NCBI GenBank assembly: GCA_001778695.1 | Contig: MFHU01000005.1 | Location: forward strand, 1 to 41,673 | Length of the DNA stretch: 41,673 nt | Reading direction: 5' to 3' | From: Candidatus Giovannonibacteria bacterium RIFCSPHIGHO2_12_FULL_44_22 | Lineage (GTDB): Bacteria > Patescibacteriota > Minisyncoccia > UBA11713 > 2-01-FULL-45-33 | Shown: positions 17,099-26,114 of the stretch, piece after piece | Position numbering within the stretch: the first letter of the stretch is position 1 | Layout: the number at the start of each line of letters is the position of its first letter | Notes under the pieces: model-generated | Database searches by the model: none | Seen by the model: the letters and a program-made list of their open reading frames with translations, nothing else | What the model was told of the DNA's origin: nothing | Position numbers and translations under genes: made by a program

Positions 17099-17317
17099 TC
17101 ATTCGTATGTCTTGCTTATCTCTACGCCGAGCTTGGAAGCGATTTTTTCTGCCAACTCCAATGCATCTTTTTCTAGCATGTAGCCACCGTAGTTGAAACG
17201 GCTTGCAGATTTTTCATCATAAAATTCTATGCCAAAAAGTTTAAGTTTCAGCCAATAAGAGTTTGGCTTAGGCTCTTCCGCGCGATTAATCATTACTGTT
17301 ATTTCTTGGTCTGCCAT
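17099..17317 (-). CDS. Hypothetical protein
   Basis: 72-aa ORF preceded by an AAAGGAGG Shine-Dalgarno. Confidence 0.65.
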   Translation of the reverse strand: MADQEITVMINRAEEPKPNSYWLKLKLFGIEFYDEKSASRFNYGGYMLEKDALELAEKIASKLGVEISKTYE

Positions 17318-17490
17318 TTTATGTCCTCCTTTTCTGCTTTAAATCTAATTTGAACCTAACATGTCTATACTAATATGTCAAACCAAAAGTCAAGGCACCT
17401 GCCCGACTTACCCCGTTAGCACTCGGCGCATTTCGGGGTGGCTTTTTCGGTCGCTATTGCAGTGTAATCCGCAAATGCTATACTATAGCC

Positions 17491-17700
17491 ATGACCACTT
17501 TGGCGCTACAAAAAGAAATAATAGAACTCAAAGCAAAATTGTCACTTTTAGAAAAAGCCGTGATGGCTCCATTTGATGAAGAGGGTGAATACAAGCCAGT
17601 CTTTGTGCGCTCTATGCTGCGTCGCGCAGCCGAAAAACCAAAACTGGTGTTTGAGTATAAAAAGCGCAGAGATTTGTTAAAGCAACTTCACGCCAGATAA
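17491..17700 (+). CDS. Putative antitoxin of a RelE/ParE-type pair
   Basis: 69-aa ORF whose stop codon abuts the toxin start codon. Confidence 0.65.
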   Translation: MTTLALQKEIIELKAKLSLLEKAVMAPFDEEGEYKPVFVRSMLRRAAEKPKLVFEYKKRRDLLKQLHAR

Positions 17701-17967
17701 ATGCGGGTAATTTACGATCAGAAATTTCTAAAAGAGTTAGAAAAAACGCCGAGCGAAGTTCAAAATAAAGCCGACGCATTGCTTGAGCCGCTGAAAGACG
17801 AACCATTCCATCCGCTGCTTCACACTAAAAAATTAAAAGGCCCGCTTTACGGCCTTTATTCTTTTCGCGTTCTAGAATACCGTGTTATTTTTGAGGTCGA
17901 AAAACCGGACGTAGTTCGCCTCTTGGCTATCCGCCACAGAAAAGATGTTTATAAATATAAAAGATAA
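17701..17967 (+). CDS. RelE/ParE-superfamily toxin-like protein
   Basis: KFLKELEKTPSEVQNKADALLEPLKDEPF...LYGLYSFRVLEYRVIFEVE...LLAIRHRKDVYK. Confidence 0.85.
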   Translation: MRVIYDQKFLKELEKTPSEVQNKADALLEPLKDEPFHPLLHTKKLKGPLYGLYSFRVLEYRVIFEVEKPDVVRLLAIRHRKDVYKYKR

Positions 17968-18065
17968 CCAAGCGCCGCCCGATGGTCTTGCCTGCGATAA
18001 TCGAAGTTTAACCGAATTTATTCTGTTCCTTGCTGATTTAAAACCGATGCGGTATCCTTATTATA

Positions 18066-18587
18066 ATGCGAATTATTGTTGCAACTTCAAGTCCGCGCAA
18101 ATTAGCATCGGTTAAAAAGATAGTCACGCAAATCTTAGGAAAAGAATCTATCGTAGAAGGACAAACAACGGAGTCGTCAAAGGTGAATACTCCTTGGGAT
18201 GAACAAACACTTATAGAAGCGCGCGAAAGAGCCAAAAGTATCAAATCTATTCAAGGTGATTTATGGGTAGGTTTGAAAAGTGGGCTTGTAGATCGATATG
18301 GTGATATCTACGAAGAAGCGTGGGTTTGTGTTCTTGATCAAAATAATAAAAAGTTTCTTGGGTATTCAAGCGGTTTGAAAGTGCCTAATAGACTCCTGGA
18401 CAAAATGAAGCAATCTAATATTGGACATAGCGACGCGCTTGATTTGCTCGCAAAGGGCAAGGGAGCCGATGCAAAAGAAACATGGGGCGCTTACTCCGGC
18501 GGGAACATTCTTCGAGAAGTAAGCCTTGAAGAGGCTCTTCGAAATGCTTTGATACAAGCGTTCCCATCTAGTTTGAGTTTATATTGA
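18066..18587 (+). CDS. DUF84 / inosine-xanthosine triphosphatase (YjjX-like)
   Basis: VATSSPRKLASVKKI...WDEQTLIEARERAKSI...DLWVGLKSGLV...GAYSGGNILREVSLEEALRNALIQAF. Confidence 0.82.
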   Translation: MRIIVATSSPRKLASVKKIVTQILGKESIVEGQTTESSKVNTPWDEQTLIEARERAKSIKSIQGDLWVGLKSGLVDRYGDIYEEAWVCVLDQNNKKFLGYSSGLKVPNRLLDKMKQSNIGHSDALDLLAKGKGADAKETWGAYSGGNILREVSLEEALRNALIQAFPSSLSLY

Positions 18588-18609
18588 TGCAATATTGTAA
18601 TAAGTTGAG

Positions 18610-18639
18610 ATGGTACTGCCTGTAATTATTGATGTGTAA
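18610..18639 (+). repeat. Right copy of the rnj 3'-end direct repeat (att-like)
   Basis: ATGGTACTGCCTGTAATTATTGATGTGTAA, one mismatch to 17011..17040. Confidence 0.9.
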
Positions 18640-18664
18640 CGCTTTTTGTTGTAGAATTAAATCT

Positions 18665-19657
18665 ATGGCGAAAGAAGTAATAGTCAGCGCAATTCAAGCT
18701 TCAGGAAATGTACACATCGGCAATTATATTGGCGCAATACAACAATTCGTAAAATTGCAAGATAAATATCAAGGCTATTTCTTTATTGCTGATTTACATG
18801 CATTAACAGAACCTCAAGACCCGGAAAAATTACGAAAACAAATATTAGATTCAGCGGCGCTCTACATGGCCTGCGGGCTTGATCCTAAAGAAGCTGTTAT
18901 ATTTATTCAATCTCAAGTTCCGGAACATACCGAGTTGGGTTGGATTTTAAACACCATAACTCCCCTAGGAGAATTGGAACGTATGACGCAATTTAAAGAT
19001 AAAAGCAAAAAGCGGAAGAATATTTTGGCTGGGCTTTTAAACTATCCGACTCTCATGGCAGCGGATATTCTGCTTTACGACGCTGACCTTGTGCCGGTTG
19101 GCAAAGATCAATCGCAGCACTTGGAATTTACCCGAACCGTAGCAAGGAAATTCAACTCGAAATTTGGAGTAACATTTAAAGAACCCCGGGCCTTACTGAA
19201 AAAAGAGGGGGCGCTCATTATGGGGTTAGATAATCCATCCAACAAAATGGCAAAATCCGCCCAGAGCCCAAATAATTATATAGCTATACTGGACGAACCA
19301 AATGAAATACAGCGCAAAATAAAAATCGCCGTAACTGATTCGGGGAAAGAAATTAAATACGATCCAGTAAAGAAGCCCGCGATTTCCAATTTACTTATAA
19401 TTTATAGTGCAATGTCGGGAAAGTCCATTAAAAATTTGGAATCTAAATTCAAAGAAAAAACTTATGCAGAATTCAAATCATCTTTGGCTGATTTGCTAGT
19501 TGAAAAACTTTCCCCTATTCAAAAAGAATATAAGCGCTTGATAGAAAATAAAGGTGAGCTTCTTAAAGTTTTAAATAATGGAAAAGAACAAGCGCAAAAG
19601 GTGGCGCGAACAACTATGTTGGATGTCCGAAAAAAAATCGGACTACTCTGCGAGTAG
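18665..19657 (+). CDS. trpS: Tryptophanyl-tRNA synthetase
   Basis: SAIQASGNVHIGNYIGAI; KMAKS motif; start chosen at MAKEVIV (ORF track starts at 18629). Confidence 0.94.
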   Translation: MAKEVIVSAIQASGNVHIGNYIGAIQQFVKLQDKYQGYFFIADLHALTEPQDPEKLRKQILDSAALYMACGLDPKEAVIFIQSQVPEHTELGWILNTITPLGELERMTQFKDKSKKRKNILAGLLNYPTLMAADILLYDADLVPVGKDQSQHLEFTRTVARKFNSKFGVTFKEPRALLKKEGALIMGLDNPSNKMAKSAQSPNNYIAILDEPNEIQRKIKIAVTDSGKEIKYDPVKKPAISNLLIIYSAMSGKSIKNLESKFKEKTYAEFKSSLADLLVEKLSPIQKEYKRLIENKGELLKVLNNGKEQAQKVARTTMLDVRKKIGLLCE

Positions 19658-20851
19658 CTCTACAAGAAGCTTCTTTTTTTCTTCCAAAAGCTTGGGCGAA
19701 TTTGCCTCAATATTTAGGCGTAGTAAATCTTCGGTGTTTGATGAGCGTAAATTAAACCACCAAACAGAATACTCCACCTTAATCCCGTCCAAATAAGAAA
19801 TTTGTGCGTCCGGAAAATGCGATGCGACTTTGTCTATGATTTTTTCTTTGTCTTTTATTTTAAAGTTTATTTCCTCGGACTTAAAATAGCGCGCAAGCGG
19901 TTTAATAAGCTCGCTTAAGGGCTTCTTGGTTGTTCTTAATAAATCCAGCACGGCCAGCGCGGCGAAAATCCCAGAATCGGAATAGAAAAAATCCCTAAAA
20001 TAATAATGCCCCGAAAGCTCGCCGCCGAAAATAGCGTTTTCTTTTTTCATCAATGCCTTAATAAATGAATGCCCCACCCGGCTTTCAACCGTCTGTCCTC
20101 CCATTTTTTCAACCTCTTCTTTCACAGCCTTGCTTGAAGAAACATCGTAAATAATTTTCTCGCCAGGTCTAGCGTATTTCCGCGCCAAGAGCGCCGTAAT
20201 AATGTCGCCGGGCACAACTTTCCCGCTTTCGTCGCGAAACATAACTCGATCGCCGTCAAAATCAAAAGATTCTCCGGGTATTTTCTCTCCTGCCGCAAAT
20301 TTTATAATGTCCGATTTTAGAAACGGAAAATGAGATGAAAGAAATCCGATATATTCTTCAAGAAAATCTTTTTTGATTATCTGCCCGCGATTTTCCAGAT
20401 TTTGAAAAATGCCTCTAATTGCGTCATTTTTTATTTCTTCCATGCCCGAGCCCGCGCCGATTGACACCGCGAATTTCTTTGAAAGCTTCACGCCGTTAAA
20501 TTCAGGTGGGTTGTGGGAAGCGGTAATTATCGCGCCGCCGTCCGCCTTGGTTTTATTTAAAATAAAATAATGCATCGGAGTCGTAGTCAACCCCGCGTCA
20601 ATAATTTCCACTCCCTCATCTAAAAGCCCGTTTAAAAAAGCTTCTTTAAGCGCGGGCGAAGATTTGCGCGCATCGGCGCTGACTACTATTTTTAAAGCCC
20701 CGCCTTCCGCGTTGCTAAGTCTTAAATATCTCGCAAAGGCCCGAGCGATTTTATAACAAGCATCTTCATTGATCTCGTCCGGGTATTTCCCTCGAATATC
20801 ATACGCCCTGAAAATCCCCCCGCTCCAACTCTTTTGCGCAATTTTATGCAT
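19643..20851 (-). CDS. Phosphomannomutase/phosphoglucomutase
   Basis: FRAYDIRGKYPDEI; ITASHNPPEFNG; FDFDGDRVMF; GGELSGHYYF. Confidence 0.95.
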   Translation of the reverse strand: MHKIAQKSWSGGIFRAYDIRGKYPDEINEDACYKIARAFARYLRLSNAEGGALKIVVSADARKSSPALKEAFLNGLLDEGVEIIDAGLTTTPMHYFILNKTKADGGAIITASHNPPEFNGVKLSKKFAVSIGAGSGMEEIKNDAIRGIFQNLENRGQIIKKDFLEEYIGFLSSHFPFLKSDIIKFAAGEKIPGESFDFDGDRVMFRDESGKVVPGDIITALLARKYARPGEKIIYDVSSSKAVKEEVEKMGGQTVESRVGHSFIKALMKKENAIFGGELSGHYYFRDFFYSDSGIFAALAVLDLLRTTKKPLSELIKPLARYFKSEEINFKIKDKEKIIDKVASHFPDAQISYLDGIKVEYSVWWFNLRSSNTEDLLRLNIEANSPKLLEEKKKLLVELLAE

Positions 20852-20934
20852 TACTTTATTTTAATGTTTTCGACCGCTGAGGGCAATGCGCCTCGGCAGT
20901 TTTTTTTATTTCCATTAATTTCGCAAATTTCCCC

Positions 20935-20973
20935 AACTACAAATTAATCAGCGATAGCATATTAATTTGCACT
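20935..20973. repeat. Left 39-bp direct repeat flanking the wHTH-Cas2-fold gene 1
   Basis: AACTACAAATTAATCAGCGATAGCATATTAATTTGCACT; internal IR CAAATTAAT/ATTAATTTG. Confidence 0.92.
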
Positions 20974-21002
20974 GTTAAGTAAAACGTTATAACATAATAG
21001 AT

Positions 21003-21563
21003 ATGAGAAAGGAGGGTTCAATTGGGCCTACCGCGCAAAAAGTGCTGTTATTATTATTGAGGGGCTTGGCGTTATATCTAACCTATTCACCGAAAAAGCA
21101 ATTCCGCATCATAAAGCAGATAGGAGCGGAATGGAAAAACATAGACAGGCGAGCGCTATATTATGCCATAAAAAGTCTTTATCAAAACCAGCTCATTGAC
21201 GAGCGGGAAAACGCCAACGGCACCGTAACTCTTCGATTAACCCAAAACGGAAAGGCCAAAGCGCTTACATATAATCTTGATGACATAAAAATCCCGGTTA
21301 TGAAACGATGGGATAAAAAGTGGCGTATAATACTTTTTGACATCCCGGAGAAACACAAGAAAGCCCGCGACGCTCTAGCTCGCGTATTAAAGAATATCGG
21401 TTGCCGCCAGTTTCAAAAAAGCGTATTTGTTCATCCCTTTGAATGTAGAAATGAAATCGATTTTGTGATAGAATCATTTTCTATGCGGCCGTATGTGCGT
21501 TTTATCGTTGCGGATAGTATTGATAATGAATTGCATCTCAAGAAATATTTTGATCTATTATAA
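21003..21563 (+). CDS. wHTH + Cas2-like-fold protein (PaaX-like), copy 1
   Basis: N-terminal wHTH (IDRRALYYAIKSLYQNQLIDERENANGTVTLRLTQNGKAKAL); C-terminal WRIILFDIPEKHKKARDALARVLKNIGCRQFQKSVFVHPFEC. Confidence 0.82.
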   Translation: MRKEGSIGPTAQKVLLLLLRGLALYLTYSPKKQFRIIKQIGAEWKNIDRRALYYAIKSLYQNQLIDERENANGTVTLRLTQNGKAKALTYNLDDIKIPVMKRWDKKWRIILFDIPEKHKKARDALARVLKNIGCRQFQKSVFVHPFECRNEIDFVIESFSMRPYVRFIVADSIDNELHLKKYFDLL

Positions 21564-21574
21564 ACTAATCCTTA

Positions 21575-21613
21575 AACTACAAATTAATCAGCGATAGCGT
21601 ATTAATTTGCACT
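21575..21613. repeat. Right 39-bp direct repeat flanking the wHTH-Cas2-fold gene 1
   Basis: 38/39 identical to 20935..20973. Confidence 0.92.
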
Positions 21614-21625
21614 TTAATCAAAACT

Positions 21626-22561
21626 ATGAAAATTGGAATTATCGGAATGCCTAATGTCGGGAAATCAACGCTTTTTCAGGTGCTTACCAAAAAACAGGTG
21701 GATACTTCAAACTATCCTTTTGCCACCATTGACCCAAATGTCGGCGTGGTTCAGGTACCCGACGAACGGCTCAACCAGCTTGCTTCGTTGAGCCGTTCAA
21801 AAAAAATCGTGCCGGCCGTAATTGAATTTGTGGATATCGCTGGACTCGTAAAAGGCGCTGCCGAAGGCGAAGGCCTTGGAAACCAGTTTCTTTCTCATAT
21901 CCGCGAGGTGGACGCAATCTGCCATGTTGTGCGCGCATTTGAAAGCACGGGGATTGCGCATGTTATGGATAAGCCCGACCCCCTACGGGATATTGAAATA
22001 ATCAAAACCGAACTGGAATTGAAAGATTTGGAGACAACAACAAAAATTAAAGAGAAAATTTTTAAAGACGCCGGAGCGGGGAAAAAAGAAGCAATGCAAC
22101 CCCAGTTGCTTGCTTTCAAGCCGGCTCTGTTGGTTTTCAATATTTCGGCAAAAAGTAATTTGGCAAGCTCTTTAAATATCCCGAATTCAATATCATTGGA
22201 TATCTCCCAAGAAAATGACGTTTCAGCTATGTCTGAGAAAGAAAGAAAAGAATTAGGAATTGAATCACAGCTTCCTAAACTTATAAAAGCAGCTTATGAA
22301 CTTTTGGGACTGATAACTTTTTTTACCACTGGAGAAGATGAAACTAGGGCATGGACTATCCCCTCCGGCTCCACCGCCAAGCGCGCTGGACGCGCCATTC
22401 ACAGCGATTTTGAGGAAAAATTCATACGGGCCGATGTTGTATTTTGGGAAAAACTTATAGAAGCTGGAGGTTGGTCAAAAGCCCGGGAATTGGGGCGGCT
22501 AAGCTCCCAAGGCAAAGACTATATGGTAAAGGATGGCGACGTCATTGAGTTTAAAATTTAG
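21626..22561 (+). CDS. ychF: YchF/OLA1-family GTPase
   Basis: GMPNVGKSTLFQVLT; NYPFATIDPNVGVVQVPDERL; C-terminal TGS-like domain. Confidence 0.94.
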   Translation: MKIGIIGMPNVGKSTLFQVLTKKQVDTSNYPFATIDPNVGVVQVPDERLNQLASLSRSKKIVPAVIEFVDIAGLVKGAAEGEGLGNQFLSHIREVDAICHVVRAFESTGIAHVMDKPDPLRDIEIIKTELELKDLETTTKIKEKIFKDAGAGKKEAMQPQLLAFKPALLVFNISAKSNLASSLNIPNSISLDISQENDVSAMSEKERKELGIESQLPKLIKAAYELLGLITFFTTGEDETRAWTIPSGSTAKRAGRAIHSDFEEKFIRADVVFWEKLIEAGGWSKARELGRLSSQGKDYMVKDGDVIEFKI

Positions 22562-22566
22562 GCATG

Positions 22567-22604
22567 CCGGGTAGTGATTCCGCTGTTGCGAAACTACTAC
22601 CCGG
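22567..22604. mobile_element. Short hairpin element C related to elements A/B, between ychF and rpsF (may also act as a terminator)
   Basis: CCGGGTAGTGATTCCGC-TGTT-GCGAAACTACTACCCGG flanked by CATG on both sides. Confidence 0.55.
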
Positions 22605-22620
22605 CATGTTAAGATAAAAC

Positions 22621-23076
22621 ATGATGGACAAAGACCAAAAATTATACGAAATAACCTATCTGATAAGCTTGGCTTATTCGGAAGAAGAAGCCCAAGCTTT
22701 TCAACAATCGCTAAAAAATGAGGTAAAAAGCCTGGGCGGCCTGATTGACGACGAAGGCGGAATTTTAAAGCGCAGACTTTCCTATCCTATTAAAAAAATG
22801 CCTGAGGCATATCTTGCCAGTTTCAGATTTTTATTGGCTTCCGAAAAAATATTGGGGCTTGAAACAAAACTCGCCGTTCCGCAAGTTTTAAGATTTTTGG
22901 TCGTGCATACTAAGCGCCAGCCGATAAGGGCGGCTCGCGCTCCGCGGATAGGCAAGATCATTCCGGAAAGGCCGGTTTTGGAGTATAATATAAAAAGCGC
23001 GCCGCTACCGGACGGGCAGGCGGCCGCCAATATTGAAGAAATTGATAAAAAATTAGAAGAAATTTTAGGAAAATAA
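22621..23076 (+). CDS. rpsF: 30S ribosomal protein S6
   Basis: KLYEITYLISLAYSEEEAQAF...LKRRLSYPIKKMPEAYLASFRF; operon rpsF-ssb-rpsR. Confidence 0.92.
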   Translation: MMDKDQKLYEITYLISLAYSEEEAQAFQQSLKNEVKSLGGLIDDEGGILKRRLSYPIKKMPEAYLASFRFLLASEKILGLETKLAVPQVLRFLVVHTKRQPIRAARAPRIGKIIPERPVLEYNIKSAPLPDGQAAANIEEIDKKLEEILGK

Positions 23077-23083
23077 AAAACTT

Positions 23084-23527
23084 ATGAATTTAAATAAAGT
23101 ATTTTTAATAGGAAATTTAACCCGCGATCCGGAAATGCGCTCGCTCCCCTCCGGGCAGGCAGTTGTGAATTTCGGATTAGCCACCAACAGAATGTGGAAA
23201 GGAAAAGACGGCTCGCAGCAAAAGCAGGCGGAATTTCACAATATTGTGATGTTTGGGCGCCTGGCGGAAATTACCAAACAATACCTGACAAAGGGAAGCA
23301 TGATTATGATTGAGGGCCGGATTCAAACCCGTTCTTGGCAGGGCCAAGACGACCAGAAAAAACAAAGAACTGAAATAGTCGCCGAAGCCATGCAAATGGG
23401 TCCGCGAGGAGGAAATCGCCCACAGTCCGCCGAAAACCCCACCAAGCAGGAAGAAGAAGCCCCGGAAGCTTTGGCCACCGTGGAATATCCCGAAGACGAA
23501 ATTAAACCCGAAGATATCCCTTTTTAA
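23084..23527 (+). CDS. ssb: Single-stranded DNA-binding protein
   Basis: MNLNKVFLIGNLTRDPEMRSLPSGQAVVNFGLATNR; acidic C-terminal tail EDIPF. Confidence 0.96.
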   Translation: MNLNKVFLIGNLTRDPEMRSLPSGQAVVNFGLATNRMWKGKDGSQQKQAEFHNIVMFGRLAEITKQYLTKGSMIMIEGRIQTRSWQGQDDQKKQRTEIVAEAMQMGPRGGNRPQSAENPTKQEEEAPEALATVEYPEDEIKPEDIPF

Positions 23528-23530
23528 ATT

Positions 23531-23746
23531 ATGCCAAACACAAAATCAAAACAGTGTTATTTTTGCGCGGCCAATATAAAAGTTGTTGATTATAAAGACT
23601 CGCAGATGCTTAGAAAATTTATGACCCCGCAGGGGCCGATAACGCGCCGCCGGAGGACAGGCGTCTGCTCTTTGCACCAGCGAAAACTTTCCGAAGCCAT
23701 CAAACGCGCCCGATTTTTGGGACTGGTGCCTTATACGACTAGATAG
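23531..23746 (+). CDS. rpsR: 30S ribosomal protein S18
   Basis: DYKDSQMLRKFMTPQGPITRRRRTGVCSLHQRKLSEAIKRARFLGLVPY. Confidence 0.96.
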   Translation: MPNTKSKQCYFCAANIKVVDYKDSQMLRKFMTPQGPITRRRRTGVCSLHQRKLSEAIKRARFLGLVPYTTR

Positions 23747-23755
23747 TTAGGCTTT

Positions 23756-24772
23756 TTATTCCGTCTTTTTTATAGCTTCTTTAATCGCTTTCGCCAAATC
23801 ATTAGCAATTTTTTTGTTTTCTTTTAGAAATAATCTGGAAGCATCGTAACCTCTCCCAAAAGAAATATCCCCGAAACTGTAAGAAGCTCCGGATTTTTTG
23901 ACCACGCCATATTTTTCGCCCAACCCCAAAAGATCGCCTTCAAAAGAAATGCCCTCGTTATATAAAATGTCAAACTCGGCGATTTTAAAGGGAGGCGCTA
24001 CTTTATTTTTTACGATTTTTGCTTTCACGCGGTTGCCGATTATATCCTCGCCTTTTTTAATCTGGGCGAGGCGCCTTAAATCAATCCGCACCGAACAGTA
24101 AAATTTAAGCGCGTTTCCTCCGGGAGTGGTTTCCGGATTCCCAAACACGATTCCTATTTTCATCCTGATTTGATTGAGAAATATTACTATTGTATTGGAC
24201 TTGGAAACAATAGCCGTGAGCTTCCTAAGAGCGTGCGACATAAGACGCGCCTGCAAACCCATATGCTGCTGGCCCATATCCCCTTCTATTTCCGCTTTCG
24301 GCGTAAGCGCGGCAACGGAATCCACAACTATAACATCAACTTTGCCTGACCGCACCAACGATTCAATAATTTCCAAAGCCTGCTCGCCGGTGTCCGGCTG
24401 TGAAATCAGGAGGTCCTCCGTTTTTACGCCCAACCTTTTGGCATATTCCGGGTCAAGCGCGTGCTCGGCGTCAATAAACGCGGTAATGCCGCCTTTTTTT
24501 TGAGCCTCGGCAATAACATGGAGAGCCAGAGTAGTTTTCCCCGATGACTCGGGGCCAAAAATTTCAATAATTCTTCCACGGGGTATCCCTCCGACTCCTA
24601 AAGCCATATCCAAACTTAGAGAGCCTGTCGGAATCACATCCACATCAACTTTAGGAATATCCCCCAACTTCATCAAAACCCCTTCCCCAAACTTTGACTG
24701 TAAATCCTTAACGGCCGCGTCCACCTGCTGCCACCTGCTGTCTCTTGATTGTTTTTCTTCTTTTTTTGCCAT
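23756..24772 (-). CDS. recA: Recombinase RecA
   Basis: [23 protein letters not shown]; 338 aa, no intein seen. Confidence 0.99.
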   Translation of the reverse strand: MAKKEEKQSRDSRWQQVDAAVKDLQSKFGEGVLMKLGDIPKVDVDVIPTGSLSLDMALGVGGIPRGRIIEIFGPESSGKTTLALHVIAEAQKKGGITAFIDAEHALDPEYAKRLGVKTEDLLISQPDTGEQALEIIESLVRSGKVDVIVVDSVAALTPKAEIEGDMGQQHMGLQARLMSHALRKLTAIVSKSNTIVIFLNQIRMKIGIVFGNPETTPGGNALKFYCSVRIDLRRLAQIKKGEDIIGNRVKAKIVKNKVAPPFKIAEFDILYNEGISFEGDLLGLGEKYGVVKKSGASYSFGDISFGRGYDASRLFLKENKKIANDLAKAIKEAIKKTE

Positions 24773-24779
24773 AATACAA

Positions 24780-25109
24780 TTATTTTACTATAACTTTTAA
24801 AACTTTTCTAGTCTCGCCTCCGAAGCGGTCCTTTACGGAAACGCCGATTAGGTTGTAGCCCGGAATTAAAATAAGATCTCCTTCAAAAATACCCTTTTCA
24901 TCGCTCTGGAAAGTTTTGCCTGCGACCCAAACAGCTAAATTAGAGTCGGTTTTGCCGGCAATATGAATTCCAGCGGACATTAAAACCGCCCCGTCTTTTG
25001 GCTCAAAAATCTCAAGCTTTGGATTAAAAATTACGCCCCGCGCCTCATAAAAAAAATACCCCGCCGCCAAAATTATTATCCCTACAAAAATCCAACGCCG
25101 TATGCGCAT
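24780..25109 (-). CDS. Membrane-anchored Ig-like domain protein
   Basis: N-terminal [32 protein letters not shown]...[17 protein letters not shown]. Confidence 0.7.
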   Translation of the reverse strand: MRIRRWIFVGIIILAAGYFFYEARGVIFNPKLEIFEPKDGAVLMSAGIHIAGKTDSNLAVWVAGKTFQSDEKGIFEGDLILIPGYNLIGVSVKDRFGGETRKVLKVIVK

Positions 25110-25206
25110 GAGATTATTGTAGTATTTTGGTTCGCCACAAAATACTTGACAGATTAAGACACAAGGAGTATCATTAAAGTAGAAATAAAATCCGAGGAGG
25201 AAGAAA

Positions 25207-25575
25207 ATGTTTAGCGGATCAAAAGCAGTTCAAGCTGTAGATTTAATGGAAATCGATAAACTTCTGCAAGGAGCACTAGGATACGAAACGCCGTTGTGGA
25301 TGATTAAATGCCGAAAACGCGGCGTTTTAACCGAAAACGGTTTTACTTCTGGCTTAACCGCGGATGACGAAGTGGCGTCCGAAGAGCTAGAACAATACCA
25401 ATCTTATTTATTGACGTTGGGGTTGAGCGAAGAAATCGCAAGGCGATTATCCACACCAACATTCTTGAGTGTTTTCGATAAAACAGGCGCGTGGCGCATG
25501 AAACAAGAAAATCAAGATGCGGTACTCGCTCTCAAAACCGATCTAGGAAGTCGATCCAGCCAAGCCAAGAATTAA
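25207..25575 (+). CDS. Hypothetical protein
   Basis: 122 aa with strong SD GAGGAGG and a following terminator. Confidence 0.65.
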   Translation: MFSGSKAVQAVDLMEIDKLLQGALGYETPLWMIKCRKRGVLTENGFTSGLTADDEVASEELEQYQSYLLTLGLSEEIARRLSTPTFLSVFDKTGAWRMKQENQDAVLALKTDLGSRSSQAKN

Positions 25576-25603
25576 ACCTGCTGGCGCCCCATCGCCCCTC
25601 GCT

Positions 25604-25634
25604 GCCTGCGCGTTTCGTAGGCGGTTTTTTATTT
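25604..25634 (+). terminator. Rho-independent terminator
   Basis: GCCTGCG-CGTTT-CGTAGGC then GGTTTTTTATTT. Confidence 0.75.
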
Positions 25635-25863
25635 ATGCAGGTACGGCAATTGGGCGCTTTGCTCGGAAAACCTTTTCGCTTTGTTTTAACCATCCCGAAG
25701 CGTCAAGAATTTCAAGAAGCACGGGAACATTTTTTGGGCTGAAATGCACTATCATTTTCCCTATCTCAACGGCATGGTCAATCTTTGCGCCTGAAAGCTC
25801 CCAAGAAAGCACATCGGCCTCCGGGTCATATTTCATATAAGCTTGTTTTTTATGATTTGCCAT
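25633..25863 (-). CDS. DUF2283-like protein (putative antitoxin)
   Basis: MKYDPEADVLSWELSGAKIDHAVEIG...IVHFSPKNVPVLLEILDAS. Confidence 0.75.
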   Translation of the reverse strand: MANHKKQAYMKYDPEADVLSWELSGAKIDHAVEIGKMIVHFSPKNVPVLLEILDASGWLKQSEKVFRAKRPIAVPA

Positions 25864-26104
25864 ATTTATCTTTTCTGGCTGGGTAAAAAGTGATAACCAC
25901 GATAACTTCGTGCTCTTTCTTAAATACTACTCTTAAAACATGCTTTGCGTCAAGCTCGCCTTGGGCAATCAAAAGTGGCAAGCGCGAATAATCTATTACA
26001 TTAGGATTATTGAGAATTGCGGCAACTTTATCATTAGTCACAGAAACACCATGCCTCTTCAACACTTCGAATTTCTCAAGAGCATGGCGCGTAAAATGAG
26101 TCAT
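25850..26104 (-). CDS. DUF4258-like protein (putative toxin)
   Basis: FTRHALEKFEVLKRHGVSVTNDKVAAILNNPNVID...HVLRVVFKKEHEVIVVITFYPAR. Confidence 0.72.
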   Translation of the reverse strand: MTHFTRHALEKFEVLKRHGVSVTNDKVAAILNNPNVIDYSRLPLLIAQGELDAKHVLRVVFKKEHEVIVVITFYPARKDKYGKS

Positions 26105-26114
26105 CGTTTAATAA

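Noticed and set aside
19624-19650. GTCCGA-aaaaaaa-TCGGAC hairpin at the trpS 3' end as a family-2 element
   Set aside because: VRKKIGL is the expected TrpRS C-terminus; the similarity is limited to 6-bp arms.
20875-20910. Terminator-like CTGAGG...CCTCGGCAGTTTTTTTT on the plus strand
   Set aside because: No plus-strand gene ends just upstream; could mark a small RNA but there is no further evidence.
20935-21613. Possible CRISPR array near a Cas2-like gene
   Set aside because: Only two repeat copies separated by a 600-bp gene, no spacer-repeat periodicity, and no cas1 or effector genes in the window.
23000-23030. GC-rich CTACCGGACGGGCAGGCGGCCGCC in rpsF as another palindromic insertion
   Set aside because: Resembles the TPR-gene palindrome but has no clean stem and lies in the naturally variable S6 C-terminus; not supported.
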